Source: Rhizoclosmatium globosum | Taxonomy: Eukaryota > Chytridiomycota > Chytridiomycetes > Chytridiales > Chytriomycetaceae | Direction: 5' to 3' | Assembly (NCBI GenBank): GCA_002104985.1 | Contig: MCGO01000065.1 | Coordinates: forward strand, 124,001-188,000 | DNA length: 64,000 nt | Shown: piece after piece, positions 22,529 to 32,339 of the stretch | How the letters are laid out: every line of letters starts with the position of its first letter | Numbering within the stretch: the first letter of the stretch is position 1 | Translations under genes and position numbers: made by a program | Notes under the pieces: generated by a model | Seen by the model: only the letters and a program-made list of their open reading frames with translations | The model's database searches: none | What the model was told of the DNA's origin: nothing

Positions 22529-23158
22529 TTAATTCAACTTATGTTCAAGCTTGAGTGCAATTAAGAGAACTGGAATCACAGAAGCGAATTCGCACCACCG
22601 TTCACCAATATAGTGAGTCTTGTACATTGCAAGCACGAACGAAACCAGGTTAATGGCCAGTAACGTAACATTCAGAGGACTTGGAAAGTTTTCGTACATC
22701 AAGACACTGAATGTTGCCAAGAATAGAGCGTAGAAAGGCGATCCATACTTTTGATCGTTCCACTTCCAATACAGGAGCTTTGTGGTAGGATCCGTGACAG
22801 TATAATCGACCACATCCCAAATATAGATGGTGTACGCAATAGCCAAAGGCGTGTAAATTGAAACCAAGAGCCAAGAAGCCCGTCCCAAGCGACCTTCATA
22901 TTTGCTGATCAAAATGGCGAGCACGATAGGCTGCAAGTGGTTCGTAATCATAGCAACTTTAGTAACGATCCAGTTTGAGTTGGATCGCTTGTTGTGGTCC
23001 CAAAAGAACCAGTCGTAGAGTTGCATGAGCCCAACAAAGAAGAAGAAGCCAGCGCAGATCTTGTGGGAAGCGACATCACCCGTCAAATTGAATTCGATGG
23101 CAGTTGTCACAATGTTGATCAAGAAGTTTGCACGGGAGACGTCCTTGTTGTAGCACAT
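22529..23158 (-). CDS. Multipass membrane protein, MCYN-type (unknown function)
   Basis: Single-exon frame of 209 residues starting MCYNKDVSRANF, with about six or seven hydrophobic segments: KICAGFFFFVGLMQLYDW, NHLQPIVLAILI, WLLVSIYTPLAIAYTIYIW, a segment near FYALFLATFSVLMY, VTLLAINLVSFVLAMY, and FASVIPVLLIALKLEH. The MCYN/MCWN start and the LMQLYDWFFW and NHLQPI segments resemble, from memory, an uncharacterised membrane family found in large DNA viruses of algae and protists and in some eukaryotes. This could not be checked here. It is divergently arranged with CIAO1, the two starts about 60 bp apart. Confidence 0.65.
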   Translation of the reverse strand: MCYNKDVSRANFLINIVTTAIEFNLTGDVASHKICAGFFFFVGLMQLYDWFFWDHNKRSNSNWIVTKVAMITNHLQPIVLAILISKYEGRLGRASWLLVSIYTPLAIAYTIYIWDVVDYTVTDPTTKLLYWKWNDQKYGSPFYALFLATFSVLMYENFPSPLNVTLLAINLVSFVLAMYKTHYIGERWCEFASVIPVLLIALKLEHKLN

Positions 23159-23220
23159 CTGTGTCGAATTTAGTTTTAGTTTATCGATTTGATTTTGTTC
23201 TTATCAAAACACACGCACCA

Positions 23221-24733
23221 ATGTCTCTTCTCGCAACACTGTCCGGGCACAGCGACCGAGTGTGGCATGCGGCCTGGCACCCGTCGCAGCTTCAATTAGT
23301 CACGTGCGGGGGCGACAAGGCCGTGCGCGTGTGGACTTCAACGTCAACTTCAACTTCAACTTCGACTTCAACTTCAACTTTGACGTGGACTCAATCGGCT
23401 TCAATCGACGACGCCCACAAACGAACGGTCCGCGCAGTCGCTTTTTCGCCCGATGCGGCGCTGTTGACGAGTGCCGGTTTTGATGGCGCAACGGCGATTT
23501 GGGAAAGTGTTGGTGGCAGTGGTGCGTGTCGGTGTTTCTTTGCCCTCCCTTCACTAAAACTAAAACTATACCTATTAGACTTCGAATGCGTGGCTACCCT
23601 CGAAGGACACGAGAACGAAGTAAAGTCTATCGCCTGGTCCGCTTCGGGCTCCCTCCTTGCTACTTGCTCCCGTGACAAATCCGTCTGGATCTGGGAGTCT
23701 CTTGGAGACGGTGACTTTGAATGTATCGCTGTTCTCCATGAACACTCTCAGGACGTTAAAATGGTGGCTTGGAATCCTAGGCGTGAGATTCTTGCATCGG
23801 CCAGTTATGATGATACCATCAAGATTTGGAGGGATAAAGATGACGTATGTATTTTGACTGTCTAGTGAGATAAGGACTGAGTACGAAGGACGAGTGGGGG
23901 GTGTGCACCATGAGTGAGGTAGAAACGGAAGAACGAATGGAGGAACTAAACACTCGAGTGCTCGGTAGAAATGAAGAATGAGTAGTGTAAGAATGAGAAT
24001 CGACGGCGTTGGAGGAATTTTGATGAAGTCGGTGGGATTGATTATTCAAAAGTGAAGCTTTTTTGAATGATGTGGACAAGTTGTTGGAGACTGGCAGCGA
24101 GCGAAGAGAGCATGAAATACGATGGAGTCACTAGGAGTGGCATGGCGGTATATCAAGAGAATCGAACATCAAAATGGGCCAAGTCGACGAATGCTTATGA
24201 TAGACTACTAACTGTATAGCATAGGATTGGTACTGCAGCGACACACTTAAAGGCCACACTTCCACTGTTTGGGGCATTGATTTTGACGAGACTGGAGATT
24301 ACATTGGTAAATCGCGGATTTTCTCTGTTAATCATTTCTAACTATAACTTGAAAAACAGCATCTGTTGGCGATGACAAATCCCTGAAAATCTGGCACAAT
24401 GCCAACATCTCTGATGCGTTCACTCCATATAAATGCATCTCATCCACACCTTCCATCCATACGCGTGCAGTGTATTCTGTCTCTTGGTCCAAGACTCATG
24501 GCAAGATTGCTACTTGCAGTGGAGACAATTATATCCGCGTATTTGAAGTAGATGCAAACAAGACAGCTGTTAAGATGATTGCCGAAATTCCCAATGCGCA
24601 CGGTGATTTTGATGTTAACTCTGTACGATGGTGTTCTCTTGCGGAACATGGACATTTACTGGCATCTGCTGGAGATGATGGGAATGTGAAAGTGTGGAGT
24701 TTTAAAGGCATTGTTGATTCAAATTCAAAGTAA
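23221..24733 (+). CDS. CIAO1: CIAO1/Cia1, cytosolic iron-sulfur assembly WD40 protein
   Basis: A seven-bladed WD40 protein of the CIA targeting complex, which delivers Fe-S clusters to cytosolic and nuclear proteins. Exons: 23221-23521, 23579-23844, 24225-24306 and 24360-24733. Diagnostic blocks are [74 protein letters not shown] and [12 protein letters not shown]. Two oddities: the first blade contains a run of alternating Thr-Ser codons at about 23335-23382 (simple repeat acttca/acttcg), and intron 2 is 380 nt, several times longer than neighbouring introns. The rest follows the family closely in length and order. Confidence 0.92.
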
Positions 24734-24947
24734 AACTCTATTTATGCCGCTGAATTGTGAGTGCTGTGCTTACTTTCTCAAGTGTGATGAACTAGTGGCG
24801 ATGACGTATGTTAATACCCATGAGGGTAAGTTTGGAAAGTGATTTCTGTGGATATGGAGATCTTCAGGTTTGTAAAAATACCGAGGAAGAAGGTTGACCA
24901 CAAAAGTTACCTCAAGCAACTATCGCCCTATTCAAGGCTCCTCCACC

Positions 24948-26547
24948 ATGTCTTCCAAGAACTATATTCAAATTCCAAGAACATTTCGCCTTGCAATTGT
25001 TGGCGCTGGTCCAGCTGGCGTCCACTTTGCTCATCTCTTGGCAAAACAGGGCTTCAACAACATTACCGTGCTCGAAGCTGACGACCACGTTGGTGGCAAG
25101 TCATTCACTGTAACTGAGGGTGATATTCCTTACGACATGGGTACAGTGCTCCTGACAACTTCAACGTGAGTTGTACCATTGTCATCTTAAAAGTACAAGA
25201 CCCTTAAATAACTCACTACAGGTATGGCCCCGTCTTTGACTTGCTTGAAAAAGAAGACCCAGAAAACAAGCCAGTACCTTTCCCAGATTCTCCCAAGAAG
25301 AACTACTGCGTGATTATGGGATCTTCTCAAACTGGAGTTTCAGACAAAGACAACAAGACGTTCACAGACCGCCGAGTCTGGTCTCTAAAACAAACAATGC
25401 TTGATTCTGTCCCTGCATTCCTTCGACCAATCACCCCCCTCGTGTTTCCAGGAATCAAAATCTTACTCGCTGCACGCAGATACAGAGCTCTTCACAAAAA
25501 GATTTTCGGTGGGAAATTTAAGTACGGAATGCCGCCAAACCCTCCCTCTGATTGGTCTCTGCTGAATATGACTGCTCTCCAATTTTTGGAGAAACATCGA
25601 TTGAAGGCTCTGATAGCCATGTTTCGTATTTCGGTGCAGTTGAATGGATACGGGGTTTTGGAATCTATTCCAGCGTTTTACGCAATTTGGTGGATGCATC
25701 CAGATTTAGTGGATCAGTCTTGCCGTGCGCATTTGCAGAAAAAGCCGATTTTATTTGGAACATCCAAAGGGTTTCAGCATTTGTGGGAGACGATTGCTGC
25801 AAAGTTGTCGGTCGAGAAGGGAAATTTTTGGTGAATGCTCCTGTGTCCAAGGTTACGAGACATCCGGATTCTACTGCAACGGTGGAATACACTCAAAATG
25901 GGATACTCGGAAATTTGGATGTTGATTATGTGGTCATGGCTGTGGACCTCTCGAAATACGTCAACATTATCCCAAAGTTGACGTCAGTCGAGAGCAAACT
26001 CTTCACCACACAATACACGTCAAGCGTCTACGCTTCCACGTTGTACAAGTCTGATCCAGGTCCCGTTGAGTTTCCCATGGAAATGTTTCCTGACAGAATG
26101 ACTCCAATTGCAAAGTTTGATGAATCTGCTGGAAACTTTGGGCATTGCCATACGTACAGAAATGGACGTTTGATGCTTCGACCTCGCCCAGATAAAGGAA
26201 ACGTAACTTGGGGTCCTGACGCGCTGGGGCGACAGCAACGCGTCGCTTATCAATTCTTGGATCGTCCATTGCAAGACGCTGTAATAGAAGCCGAGAATTT
26301 CACACAAAAGCTTCGAGGAGATTTTGAAATCGCTGGACATTCCAACGTTGAAATCAAGGCCCAGAAAACGTGGAATTACTTCCCAAGATTCACTCAACAA
26401 GGATTGATTGAGGAAATTCCATGGAAGATTAAGGAAATTCAAGGAGATACGAATACTCTCTGGGTTGGGAGCTCTGTTTGTTTCGAAAGTGTTGCGGACG
26501 TTGTAGCTTACAATATCGAACTTATGAATCGTATCCAAGTTGTTTAA
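24948..26547 (+). CDS. FAD-dependent amine-oxidase-like oxidoreductase (one frame break)
   Basis: Flavoprotein with an N-terminal dinucleotide-binding fold: LAIVGAGPAGVHFAHLL, then VLEADDHVGGKSFTV (GxGxxG, acidic residue and GG motif as in amine oxidases). Exons 24948-25165 and 25222-26547, intron 56 nt. The frame breaks near 25829 in a T5 run: upstream frame ends ...LSVEKGNFW, while the continuation KFLVNAPVSKVTRHP lies one frame over and runs to 26547. One extra T would join them. A C-terminal FAD-contact block, NTLWVGSSVCFESVADVVAYN, is present. About 530 residues. From the overall pattern it may be near the polyenoic fatty-acid isomerase branch, but substrate is not predictable. Sequencing error at a homopolymer is the simplest explanation of the break. 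Confidence 0.75.
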
Positions 26548-26566
26548 TAACACGCAAATAATAAAA

Positions 26567-27466
26567 TCACATGATTTCGCATGCAGTGATAACAGCAACC
26601 ATGGCTCCTTCACCCAACTTTGCCTCAAGTTCAGAATGCGAACACAACTCCTCCAAACTCATTGCAACAGCTGTTCCAACAATGAATGCACATTCTTCCA
26701 ATGAAGACCAGATCATTGTGTCCTTGTCAATGCCACCCTTCTCAGTCAATAGTTGCAACGTGGCATTGTTTGAAGTATAGGCGAATTCGGCAATTTGCTC
26801 TCTTTCGGAACTTTCCTCCTTGCGGGTAATGACTGCATCCTGGTGCCTCCCAAGAATGTAGATGTGTTTGTTACCCTCTTTTGCAACCCACTCATACTTG
26901 TAACCAACCTTATATGGGTTAATAAATTCACCACGAAAGCCGGTCCCATTGAATGGATCATCGAAGACTTTCATAGTGTATTCAGTGGTTGCAGAAGGGC
27001 TTGCAGCCAGACGAAACAACTGCTTGCGGGGAGGAGATGAAGCCGAGACTACAGCATTTCTGCGTTGATCATGAATGATCCAAGTCATGTTCCGTTCAAT
27101 TGGACTGATGGGTCGGTGGCTAAATTTGAATATGTCGTTGCCACCAGATTCTTGGATGATGAAGGACCGGAACCCGTTGGAGCCGACGACTTTGCAGGTA
27201 AGGTAGGAAGTATCGTAGTAAGGAGCTGGATAGATGTGGGTTGTGTAAGCAGTGCGAGATCCTGGAGTCAAAGCTGGGACACCAAAATGGAGGGCTTTGG
27301 GAAGATCATGGATTGAGCTGTGGAGATCATAGAGAGGCGGGGCTTCCTTTGTGGACAACGTATCAATAAGCTTGTCCTCTTTCTTGGAAGTAGTGCTGTT
27401 GCTTAACATTGAGTGTTTTGATTGATTGCTTTTTGATTGCCACAAAACCAATTTGTTGCTTTCCAA
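26567..27466 (-). CDS. Tubby/LURP-like beta-barrel domain protein (putative)
   Basis: Single frame of 299 residues, convergent with the FAD oxidase (20 bp between stops). The first 40 residues are polar. The remainder alternates beta-strand-like stretches: MKVFDDPFNGTGFRGEFINP, YKYEWVAKEGNKHIYILGRH, and EQIAEFAYTSNNATLQLLTE, ending with a hydrophobic helix rich in small residues (CAFIVGTAVAMSLEELC). This resembles the LURP-one/tubby C-terminal-like fold (DUF6593-type) common in fungal proteins, in which a final helix fills a beta barrel. That assignment is from pattern memory only. Alternative start at the internal Met 20. Confidence 0.55.
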   Translation of the reverse strand: MESNKLVLWQSKSNQSKHSMLSNSTTSKKEDKLIDTLSTKEAPPLYDLHSSIHDLPKALHFGVPALTPGSRTAYTTHIYPAPYYDTSYLTCKVVGSNGFRSFIIQESGGNDIFKFSHRPISPIERNMTWIIHDQRRNAVVSASSPPRKQLFRLAASPSATTEYTMKVFDDPFNGTGFRGEFINPYKVGYKYEWVAKEGNKHIYILGRHQDAVITRKEESSEREQIAEFAYTSNNATLQLLTEKGGIDKDTMIWSSLEECAFIVGTAVAMSLEELCSHSELEAKLGEGAMVAVITACEIM

Positions 27467-28201
27467 AAACTAAGCCCATATGCCGTCTTTGCCGCTAATG
27501 AAAATCTGCAAACAAAATAAAGGAAAGTTTCTATTGCGCGCGCAGCGCCAAATCGAATTTTGAGCAGAAAATCTGCGCGCAGAAAAAGGAGATGAAAACC
27601 TGCGTCAACCAATCAGATGCCAGGATCCTAGCTCCTCCACTAACTTGATTCCAAATATCCCGAAAGACAATGAATAAATCAAGCGTGTTACCAACATTCT
27701 ACAATTCGAAACTATTCTTTTTTAAATGCGAATCTTGACCAATTAATGTAATTGGAACTTTGGCTGATCGACATATTTCGACTTTTCAAAAAGGTGGACT
27801 AGATGGCCTCATTTGACTTCCATGAAGTAAGACATAAATGAACATATATAAACAAAATGCCTTTACTTTGATCCTGCTTTTAGCTGCAGCCCTGAGGTGT
27901 ATGGCAAGTATGCGTGAATACAAAAACCTCGGAAGACTCAGATCAAAAAAGGACGCAAAAATCCGATTTTGAACAAAACAGACAATATATTCTTTGTCTT
28001 TCACATTTGGTGCCTTGGAGGATTAGAAATCAAGTTCCCACGAAATTTGTCGATTACAAATAAGATTTACAGCTTTGGAACTGGGCACTAACTTGGCAGA
28101 AGAGCAGGTACAAAACAGAGATTTTCAAAACAGACAGGGAAAGCACAAAAGCGCGTCAGTTTCCACCAGATTCCATCTCAAACAAATCCAAACAAACTAG
28201 A
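27467..28201. other. Intergenic, AT-rich
   Basis: About 735 bp with no supportable gene. Near 27536-27580 there is a GC-rich palindromic pair (gcgcgcgcagcg and ctgcgcgcag). The segment just upstream of 28202 presumably holds the promoter and 5' UTR of the secreted His-rich gene. Confidence 0.4.
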
Positions 28202-28786
28202 ATGAAGCTCTTTACACTCCTTGCCATCTTTGTAGCCCTCATTGCCACAGCAAACGCCGCCGCAGTTCCTCCACCAAGTCTCCGTGGACCTGTGGACCAA
28301 CCTGGCCCGGATGCTCCCAAAAATGGCATACCAGGAGAAAATGGCCCCATCATAAACGGTCCCAACGACGGTCCCATAAACAACTCACCTGAAAAGGAGA
28401 GACCAGGCGCTGGAGATCCATGGGACGAACATCATCGCCACCATCACCACCATCACAAGGATTCTTTGGATAAAACTGCGGGACCAATACCAAGACTCGG
28501 TGGACCTGCAGATCAACCTGGTCCCGACTTTCCCAAAAATGATATGCCTGCCAAGGGGCACGACGATGGAGGCCAACACCGTGGCCACAAGGATACGTTG
28601 GATGACCAAGATTCTGTGCAAAATGATGGAAATTGGCACCATGGAAACAGCCCAAGTGACAAGTATGATCGTCCTCGCCGTCCAGAAGACAAATGGAATC
28701 ATGAACACGAGAAGAAGGAAGAATTCAAGCATCATCACGGAAGAAAAACTTGGACGCGACGTGTTGAAGCAACTGGATCTCATTAG
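28202..28786 (+). CDS. Secreted His-rich, Gly/Pro-repeat protein
   Basis: 194 residues, intronless. A canonical signal peptide (MKLFTLLAIFVALIATANA) is followed by two copies of an RGPxDQPGPDxPKN-like motif (residues about 28-41 and 100-113), separated by an acidic/His-rich stretch with eight His in ten residues (HHRHHHHHHK). The second half is rich in Asp, His, Lys and Gly (HDDGGQHRGHKDTLDDQD). No cysteines, probably disordered. Likely a secreted metal- or polyanion-binding protein, but this is inferred only from composition. First of a run of small secreted proteins on the same strand. Confidence 0.65.
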   Translation: MKLFTLLAIFVALIATANAAAVPPPSLRGPVDQPGPDAPKNGIPGENGPIINGPNDGPINNSPEKERPGAGDPWDEHHRHHHHHHKDSLDKTAGPIPRLGGPADQPGPDFPKNDMPAKGHDDGGQHRGHKDTLDDQDSVQNDGNWHHGNSPSDKYDRPRRPEDKWNHEHEKKEEFKHHHGRKTWTRRVEATGSH

Positions 28787-29336
28787 GCGCTTTAAATTTT
28801 CAATATTTGTACAGTTTGTCATTTAATCCTTTCCTAATAAATTCGTGTTAATTCTGTTTGAGAAATCCGAGTCCGACACACGAAATGCGACAGGCAGCGA
28901 CCCTGTCTTCTTGAGATAAAACTGTCGCGAAGACTGTGTCAGAAAGGAAGGAGAGTGACAAGGACGACTGTTCCTTCCATGTCGCCCACCAAATCACAAC
29001 CTCACAACTCTGCATGAAATATTGTCCGAGGGAAAGGGTCAAAGACGTCAAAGATGTCAAAAACGCCAAGATATTATTCTATTTGGTCGAGAAATGTTTA
29101 ATAGGTGGTATCTTTTGTTATTTGTCTCTTACCACAACAAGTTTTCTCAAGCTTTCCAATTAGCAAAAGAGAAAACAGTAGAAGAGAACTTGTTGCAAAA
29201 ACAATGCCAAGACAATGTGCCAAGACCACAACATGCCGAAACAGCGTTTTGTTCTGTTGTCGCAATTTCCAAACAAAAAAAATTAATAAAAGCACGTCTT
29301 TCCGCAGCTCTCCGTCAAAAAACCCCATTCCCAAAA
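28787..29336. other. Intergenic between secreted-protein genes
   Basis: About 550 bp; the frames present lack recognisable features. Contains an AATAAA signal near 28838 for the upstream gene. The AT-rich end near 29280 is likely the promoter-proximal region of the next gene. Confidence 0.35.
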
Positions 29337-29696
29337 ATGAAAGTCTCTGCCATCATTCTCTTCCTCTCAGCTGCAGTTGCAGTCTCCGCTGTCGCTCTCC
29401 CCAAGAAACCTGAGAATGAACACCACCACGCGCCTGAGCACACCGCCAACTGGCCAAAACACACTAAGCGTTCTGATTGGTCGCGTGACCACCACCCCAA
29501 GAAATCTGACTGGGACGCTCCTCACAAGCCAAAGAAGTCAGACAGTAAGGAAAAGAGAGACTACGACCGTCACGAAGATGGCCATCACGAACATGACCGT
29601 CACCACGATGGCCATCGCGAAGATGACCATCACGACGATGGCCATCGCGGCGATGACCGTCATTCTCACCACAAGACCGGTTCTCCCAACAAGTGA
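29337..29696 (+). CDS. Secreted His/Asp-rich protein with dibasic-site repeats
   Basis: 119 residues, intronless, start ATG 29337 chosen because a signal peptide follows directly (MKVSAIILFLSAAVAVSAVA). The mature part has repeated dibasic sites each followed by Ser-Asp: TKRSDW, PKKSDW, PKKSDS, then EKRDYD. The C-terminal third is a tandem of RHxDGHxxDD units (residues about 80-112). Repeated KR/KK cleavage sites after a signal peptide are the layout of Kex2-processed repeat precursors, so short secreted peptides are possible. The His/Asp tail could bind metal. Function unproven. Confidence 0.6.
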   Translation: MKVSAIILFLSAAVAVSAVALPKKPENEHHHAPEHTANWPKHTKRSDWSRDHHPKKSDWDAPHKPKKSDSKEKRDYDRHEDGHHEHDRHHDGHREDDHHDDGHRGDDRHSHHKTGSPNK

Positions 29697-30162
29697 ACTG
29701 GGTGTTGTTGTTTTTTTGAATGTTATTCTTATTTCTTTATGTAGTGCTGTTTTAGGAATATAACGATATCTCTTTATATAATTGGAAGAGTGTTTGACGC
29801 GTTTGACTCGGATTAGTAATTCAGTTGCTAGTGTAGGAGATGAGTGACGAAGTGTATAGATGGATTCCAGAATGTTCTATCATTTTTTTTTTGAAATTGT
29901 CTAGCTATAAATTCGCAATAAATTCGTCAGAGTTCTCTGTTTTCTGTATCAGTCTGTTACACGCTCATTGAATGGAAGTTATTAAGGAGCTTCGCTTGTA
30001 ACGAATGAGGCCGATTTGTTTGACGTGGAAAAAGTGTTCACGCTGTCAATTACGTTGTACCCTGTTTTTGAATTGATGATGCGGGATAAAAACAAACATG
30101 TCAAAAACGCCAAAAAAAAAAACATATTTGAAAACTACTACACCAGCGAAACCCAACCGAGC
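29697..30162. other. Intergenic
   Basis: About 465 bp without a recognisable gene. An AATAAA signal lies near 29918. A T-run and A-run (29884-29892; 30112-30123) are the only other marks. Confidence 0.35.
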
Positions 30163-30690
30163 ATGCGTATCTTCAACTTCATTACTTTCACTGGCATTAT
30201 CGCTGTAACCGTCGCCATCGTTGCAGATTCCGCCGATACCCTCAATGAAAGAAAGGTGGCACCTGCCAATAAACGCGACGACTACACATACAGGACCCAA
30301 CGGTGCGGCCTGGACTGGTACGACGCCAACAGCCAATGCGGTGCCTTCTGCACCGACAACAGCTATTGCCGCGATGGGAAGGCTTGCTACGCCGGGCTTG
30401 ATGCTTCTCCCTGTGCCACCTGGGAGTCGGACCCAAACAACGGGTACCATGACCACACTGGTAATAGGGGAGGTCAGGGTCATGGAAATGATGGGTCGAA
30501 AAGATGCGGTGTTGATTGGCCAGACGCGTCAAGACGTTGTGGTTATTGTCGTGATAACAGTGACTGCCTTGGTTCTCAGACTTGCTTTGGGGGTCTCGAC
30601 GCTAGACAGTGCCGTTATGATGGTGATCAGCAAAATGGTGGAAAGGGGCTTGTTGGTGGTATCCTTTGCGCCGTTTTTGGATGTAATTAG
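30163..30690 (+). CDS. Secreted Cys-rich protein, two CGxDWxDA modules
   Basis: 175 residues, single exon. Signal peptide (MRIFNFITFTGIIAVTVAIVA) followed by a dibasic NKR near residue 44, possibly a propeptide cut. Two modules follow with the spacing CGxDWxDAxxxCGxxC...C..G..CxxGLDxxxC: first CGLDWYDANSQCGAFC... and second CGVDWPDASRRCGYC.... A Gly/His/Asp-rich linker joins them. The module resembles a small disulfide-rich domain seen in secreted proteins of zoosporic fungi and oomycetes, perhaps carbohydrate-binding. The single-module relative at 31.96 kb supports family expansion in place. Confidence 0.65.
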   Translation: MRIFNFITFTGIIAVTVAIVADSADTLNERKVAPANKRDDYTYRTQRCGLDWYDANSQCGAFCTDNSYCRDGKACYAGLDASPCATWESDPNNGYHDHTGNRGGQGHGNDGSKRCGVDWPDASRRCGYCRDNSDCLGSQTCFGGLDARQCRYDGDQQNGGKGLVGGILCAVFGCN

Positions 30691-30787
30691 TTATTCTTCA
30701 TTAGTGAAATTTTATAATCAGTGCCATAATAATAAGTCGTGAGTCGTTTTGTACACATGTATTTTTTGGTGTAGAATTGTCACTCAA

Positions 30788-31072
30788 ATGAGAATCGCAA
30801 CACTCCTCACTGTCGCTGCCATCGGAGTTCTTGGCGCTCCGGTAACAACCAATATTCACCTTGGACACGCTGCTCAAAGTCGTGTCATTGGATCTATTAG
30901 TAGCACCGACATCGAAAACGCAACTGCTTCGCGATGTGGCAAGAAGGGAAAGAAAGGGCATCACCATGCAAGAACACACTGTAACGCAAAGACTTGTACA
31001 ACACGGGCAGATTGTGAGCCTGGACACAAGTGTTATAAGAATCTTCCCATCTGTCCAGCAGCTTCGCTTTGA
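30788..31072 (+). CDS. Small secreted Cys-rich protein
   Basis: 94 residues. Start ATG 30788 gives a signal peptide (MRIATLLTVAAIGVLGAPV). The C-terminal half is basic and contains six Cys after an initial RCGKKGKKG stretch: HCNAKTCTTRADCEPGHKC...ICP. The DCEPGHKCY spacing is like that of small knotted chitin-binding or protease-inhibitor domains, but no family is certain. It follows the two-module Cys-rich gene by about 100 bp and may be a distant relative. Confidence 0.5.
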   Translation: MRIATLLTVAAIGVLGAPVTTNIHLGHAAQSRVIGSISSTDIENATASRCGKKGKKGHHHARTHCNAKTCTTRADCEPGHKCYKNLPICPAASL

Positions 31073-31193
31073 TCGAATATTTATTATATTCCTAATGAAA
31101 AATGAAGACTGCTTTACCAGAAATCAACATTCTGTAGATTAAGAAATTGTATTTTATTTTCTACGATCGGAAGAACGATAGATGAACGCGTTA

Positions 31194-31778
31194 TTATGGT
31201 TCGATACAGGAAAGCTTATGTGTGGACCAGTGATCTTTCTGACACTTGACGCTACAGTACTTGGCAGCCTTGCACCTTGAACACTTCTTGAGTTTCCGAT
31301 CCGTGTTCTCCTTCGTGTCCACAAACTTTCGGCAGGCCCAACAAGCGTTTGGCGGTCTGTAAGGACGACCGCCCTTTGCACCCATATAACACATGATCTC
31401 CGCGGGTTTCCCCGGAAATCGAGGAGACGGAGTGGAGTAAGGGCGACCAAAGTTAGAGTCCTGGCAGAAGCAGGTTCCCCGTGCGAGGTTGTGGTGGTAG
31501 ATAACGCCGTCGACTTGCACGGACTCGAGCGGGGTCGTTGGGCCGTAGACAATGCCGGGATTCATGATCCAGCGCGATGGATTCGCAAAGTCCGAGTGGC
31601 GGCCGACCTGGTGCATGCACGAGCCGCACGAGCAGCTGCCGATGCCCGAACAGAAGCGACGGTACTCGGTGCAGCCATGCACGCCGCAGTCGTCGCACGC
31701 CGCGTAGCTGCACTGCGGACACGTCGTTACTCGCTCGCTCGCCGGAGTGGTGCGGTCGCAGCCATTGCAAAACCCCAT
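31194..31778 (-). CDS. MYND-type zinc-finger protein
   Basis: 194 residues, single exon, the only minus-strand gene in the secreted cluster. Two Cys-rich regions. The N-terminal 55 residues hold paired Cys motifs (CNGCDRTT, CPQCSYAACDDCGVHGC, CSGIGSCSCGSC). The C-terminal MYND finger reads CWACRKF...CSRCKAAKYCSVKCQKDHW...HKLSC. MYND fingers mediate protein-protein contacts in transcriptional and methyltransferase complexes; no catalytic domain is present here. Its partner and role are unknown. Confidence 0.75.
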   Translation of the reverse strand: MGFCNGCDRTTPASERVTTCPQCSYAACDDCGVHGCTEYRRFCSGIGSCSCGSCMHQVGRHSDFANPSRWIMNPGIVYGPTTPLESVQVDGVIYHHNLARGTCFCQDSNFGRPYSTPSPRFPGKPAEIMCYMGAKGGRPYRPPNACWACRKFVDTKENTDRKLKKCSRCKAAKYCSVKCQKDHWSTHKLSCIEP

Positions 31779-31962
31779 TTGGTGGTGTGTGTTGTTGGTG
31801 CTTAAATTGGTCCAACTTCTCGGACATCATCCATTATAGAATAAATTAGTTCATTCAGGCAGAGAGGCCATTTCTGTTTGTCTGAGAATACAAGGTTGAC
31901 AGATTCAAACTCCGACAAATTACAGTCAAAACGGCTCACCGTGACTTCAACGCAGCTACATT

Positions 31963-32326
31963 ATGCAGATTCGCCTCTCGTTAGCTCTTTTGTCACTTTG
32001 GCAATATTCTCGGTATATTCTGTTGAAGGTGCTCCACTACAGAAGCCAGAAGACCCAATATAGGATCAACTCTCAACGAAAGAAGTGGAAGTAAATACGG
32101 CAACAATGGCTATTCCAGCGAATATTATTCATCGCGATGTGGATGGACGTACGAAGACGCCTGCAGTCGCTGCGGCATGCATTGCACACCTCAAGGTTTT
32201 CCGTGTGCTGACGGATCCAAGTGTTGGACTGGCTTGGATCCCTCCAGATGTGCGTACAAAGCCAATGAGAATAATGGAGAAGGTTACAGTAACTGTGCTT
32301 GGCGTTTATTTGGTTTACAGTGTTGA
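31963..32326 (+). pseudogene. Frame-disrupted secreted Cys-rich paralogue
   Basis: Three frames carry the pieces of one protein: a start like a signal peptide (MQIRLSLALLSL), then LAIFSVYSVEGAPLQKPED one frame over, then the mature domain in the third frame, RCGWTYEDACSRCGMHC...GSKCWTGLDPSRC, ending at TGA 32324-32326. The domain has the same Cys spacing as the modules at 30.3-30.6 kb. No intron of normal length joins the pieces. Either two small indels have inactivated it or the sequence has errors. Confidence 0.6.
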
Positions 32327-32339
32327 ATTAAATCTCTGA

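Noticed and set aside
29022..29336. In-frame extension upstream of the His/Asp-rich secreted protein
   Set aside because: The extension would bury the signal peptide; ATG 29337 directly precedes it.
31491..31849. Plus-strand Ala/Arg-rich frames
   Set aside because: Antisense to the GC-richer MYND-finger gene; composition typical of a shadow frame.
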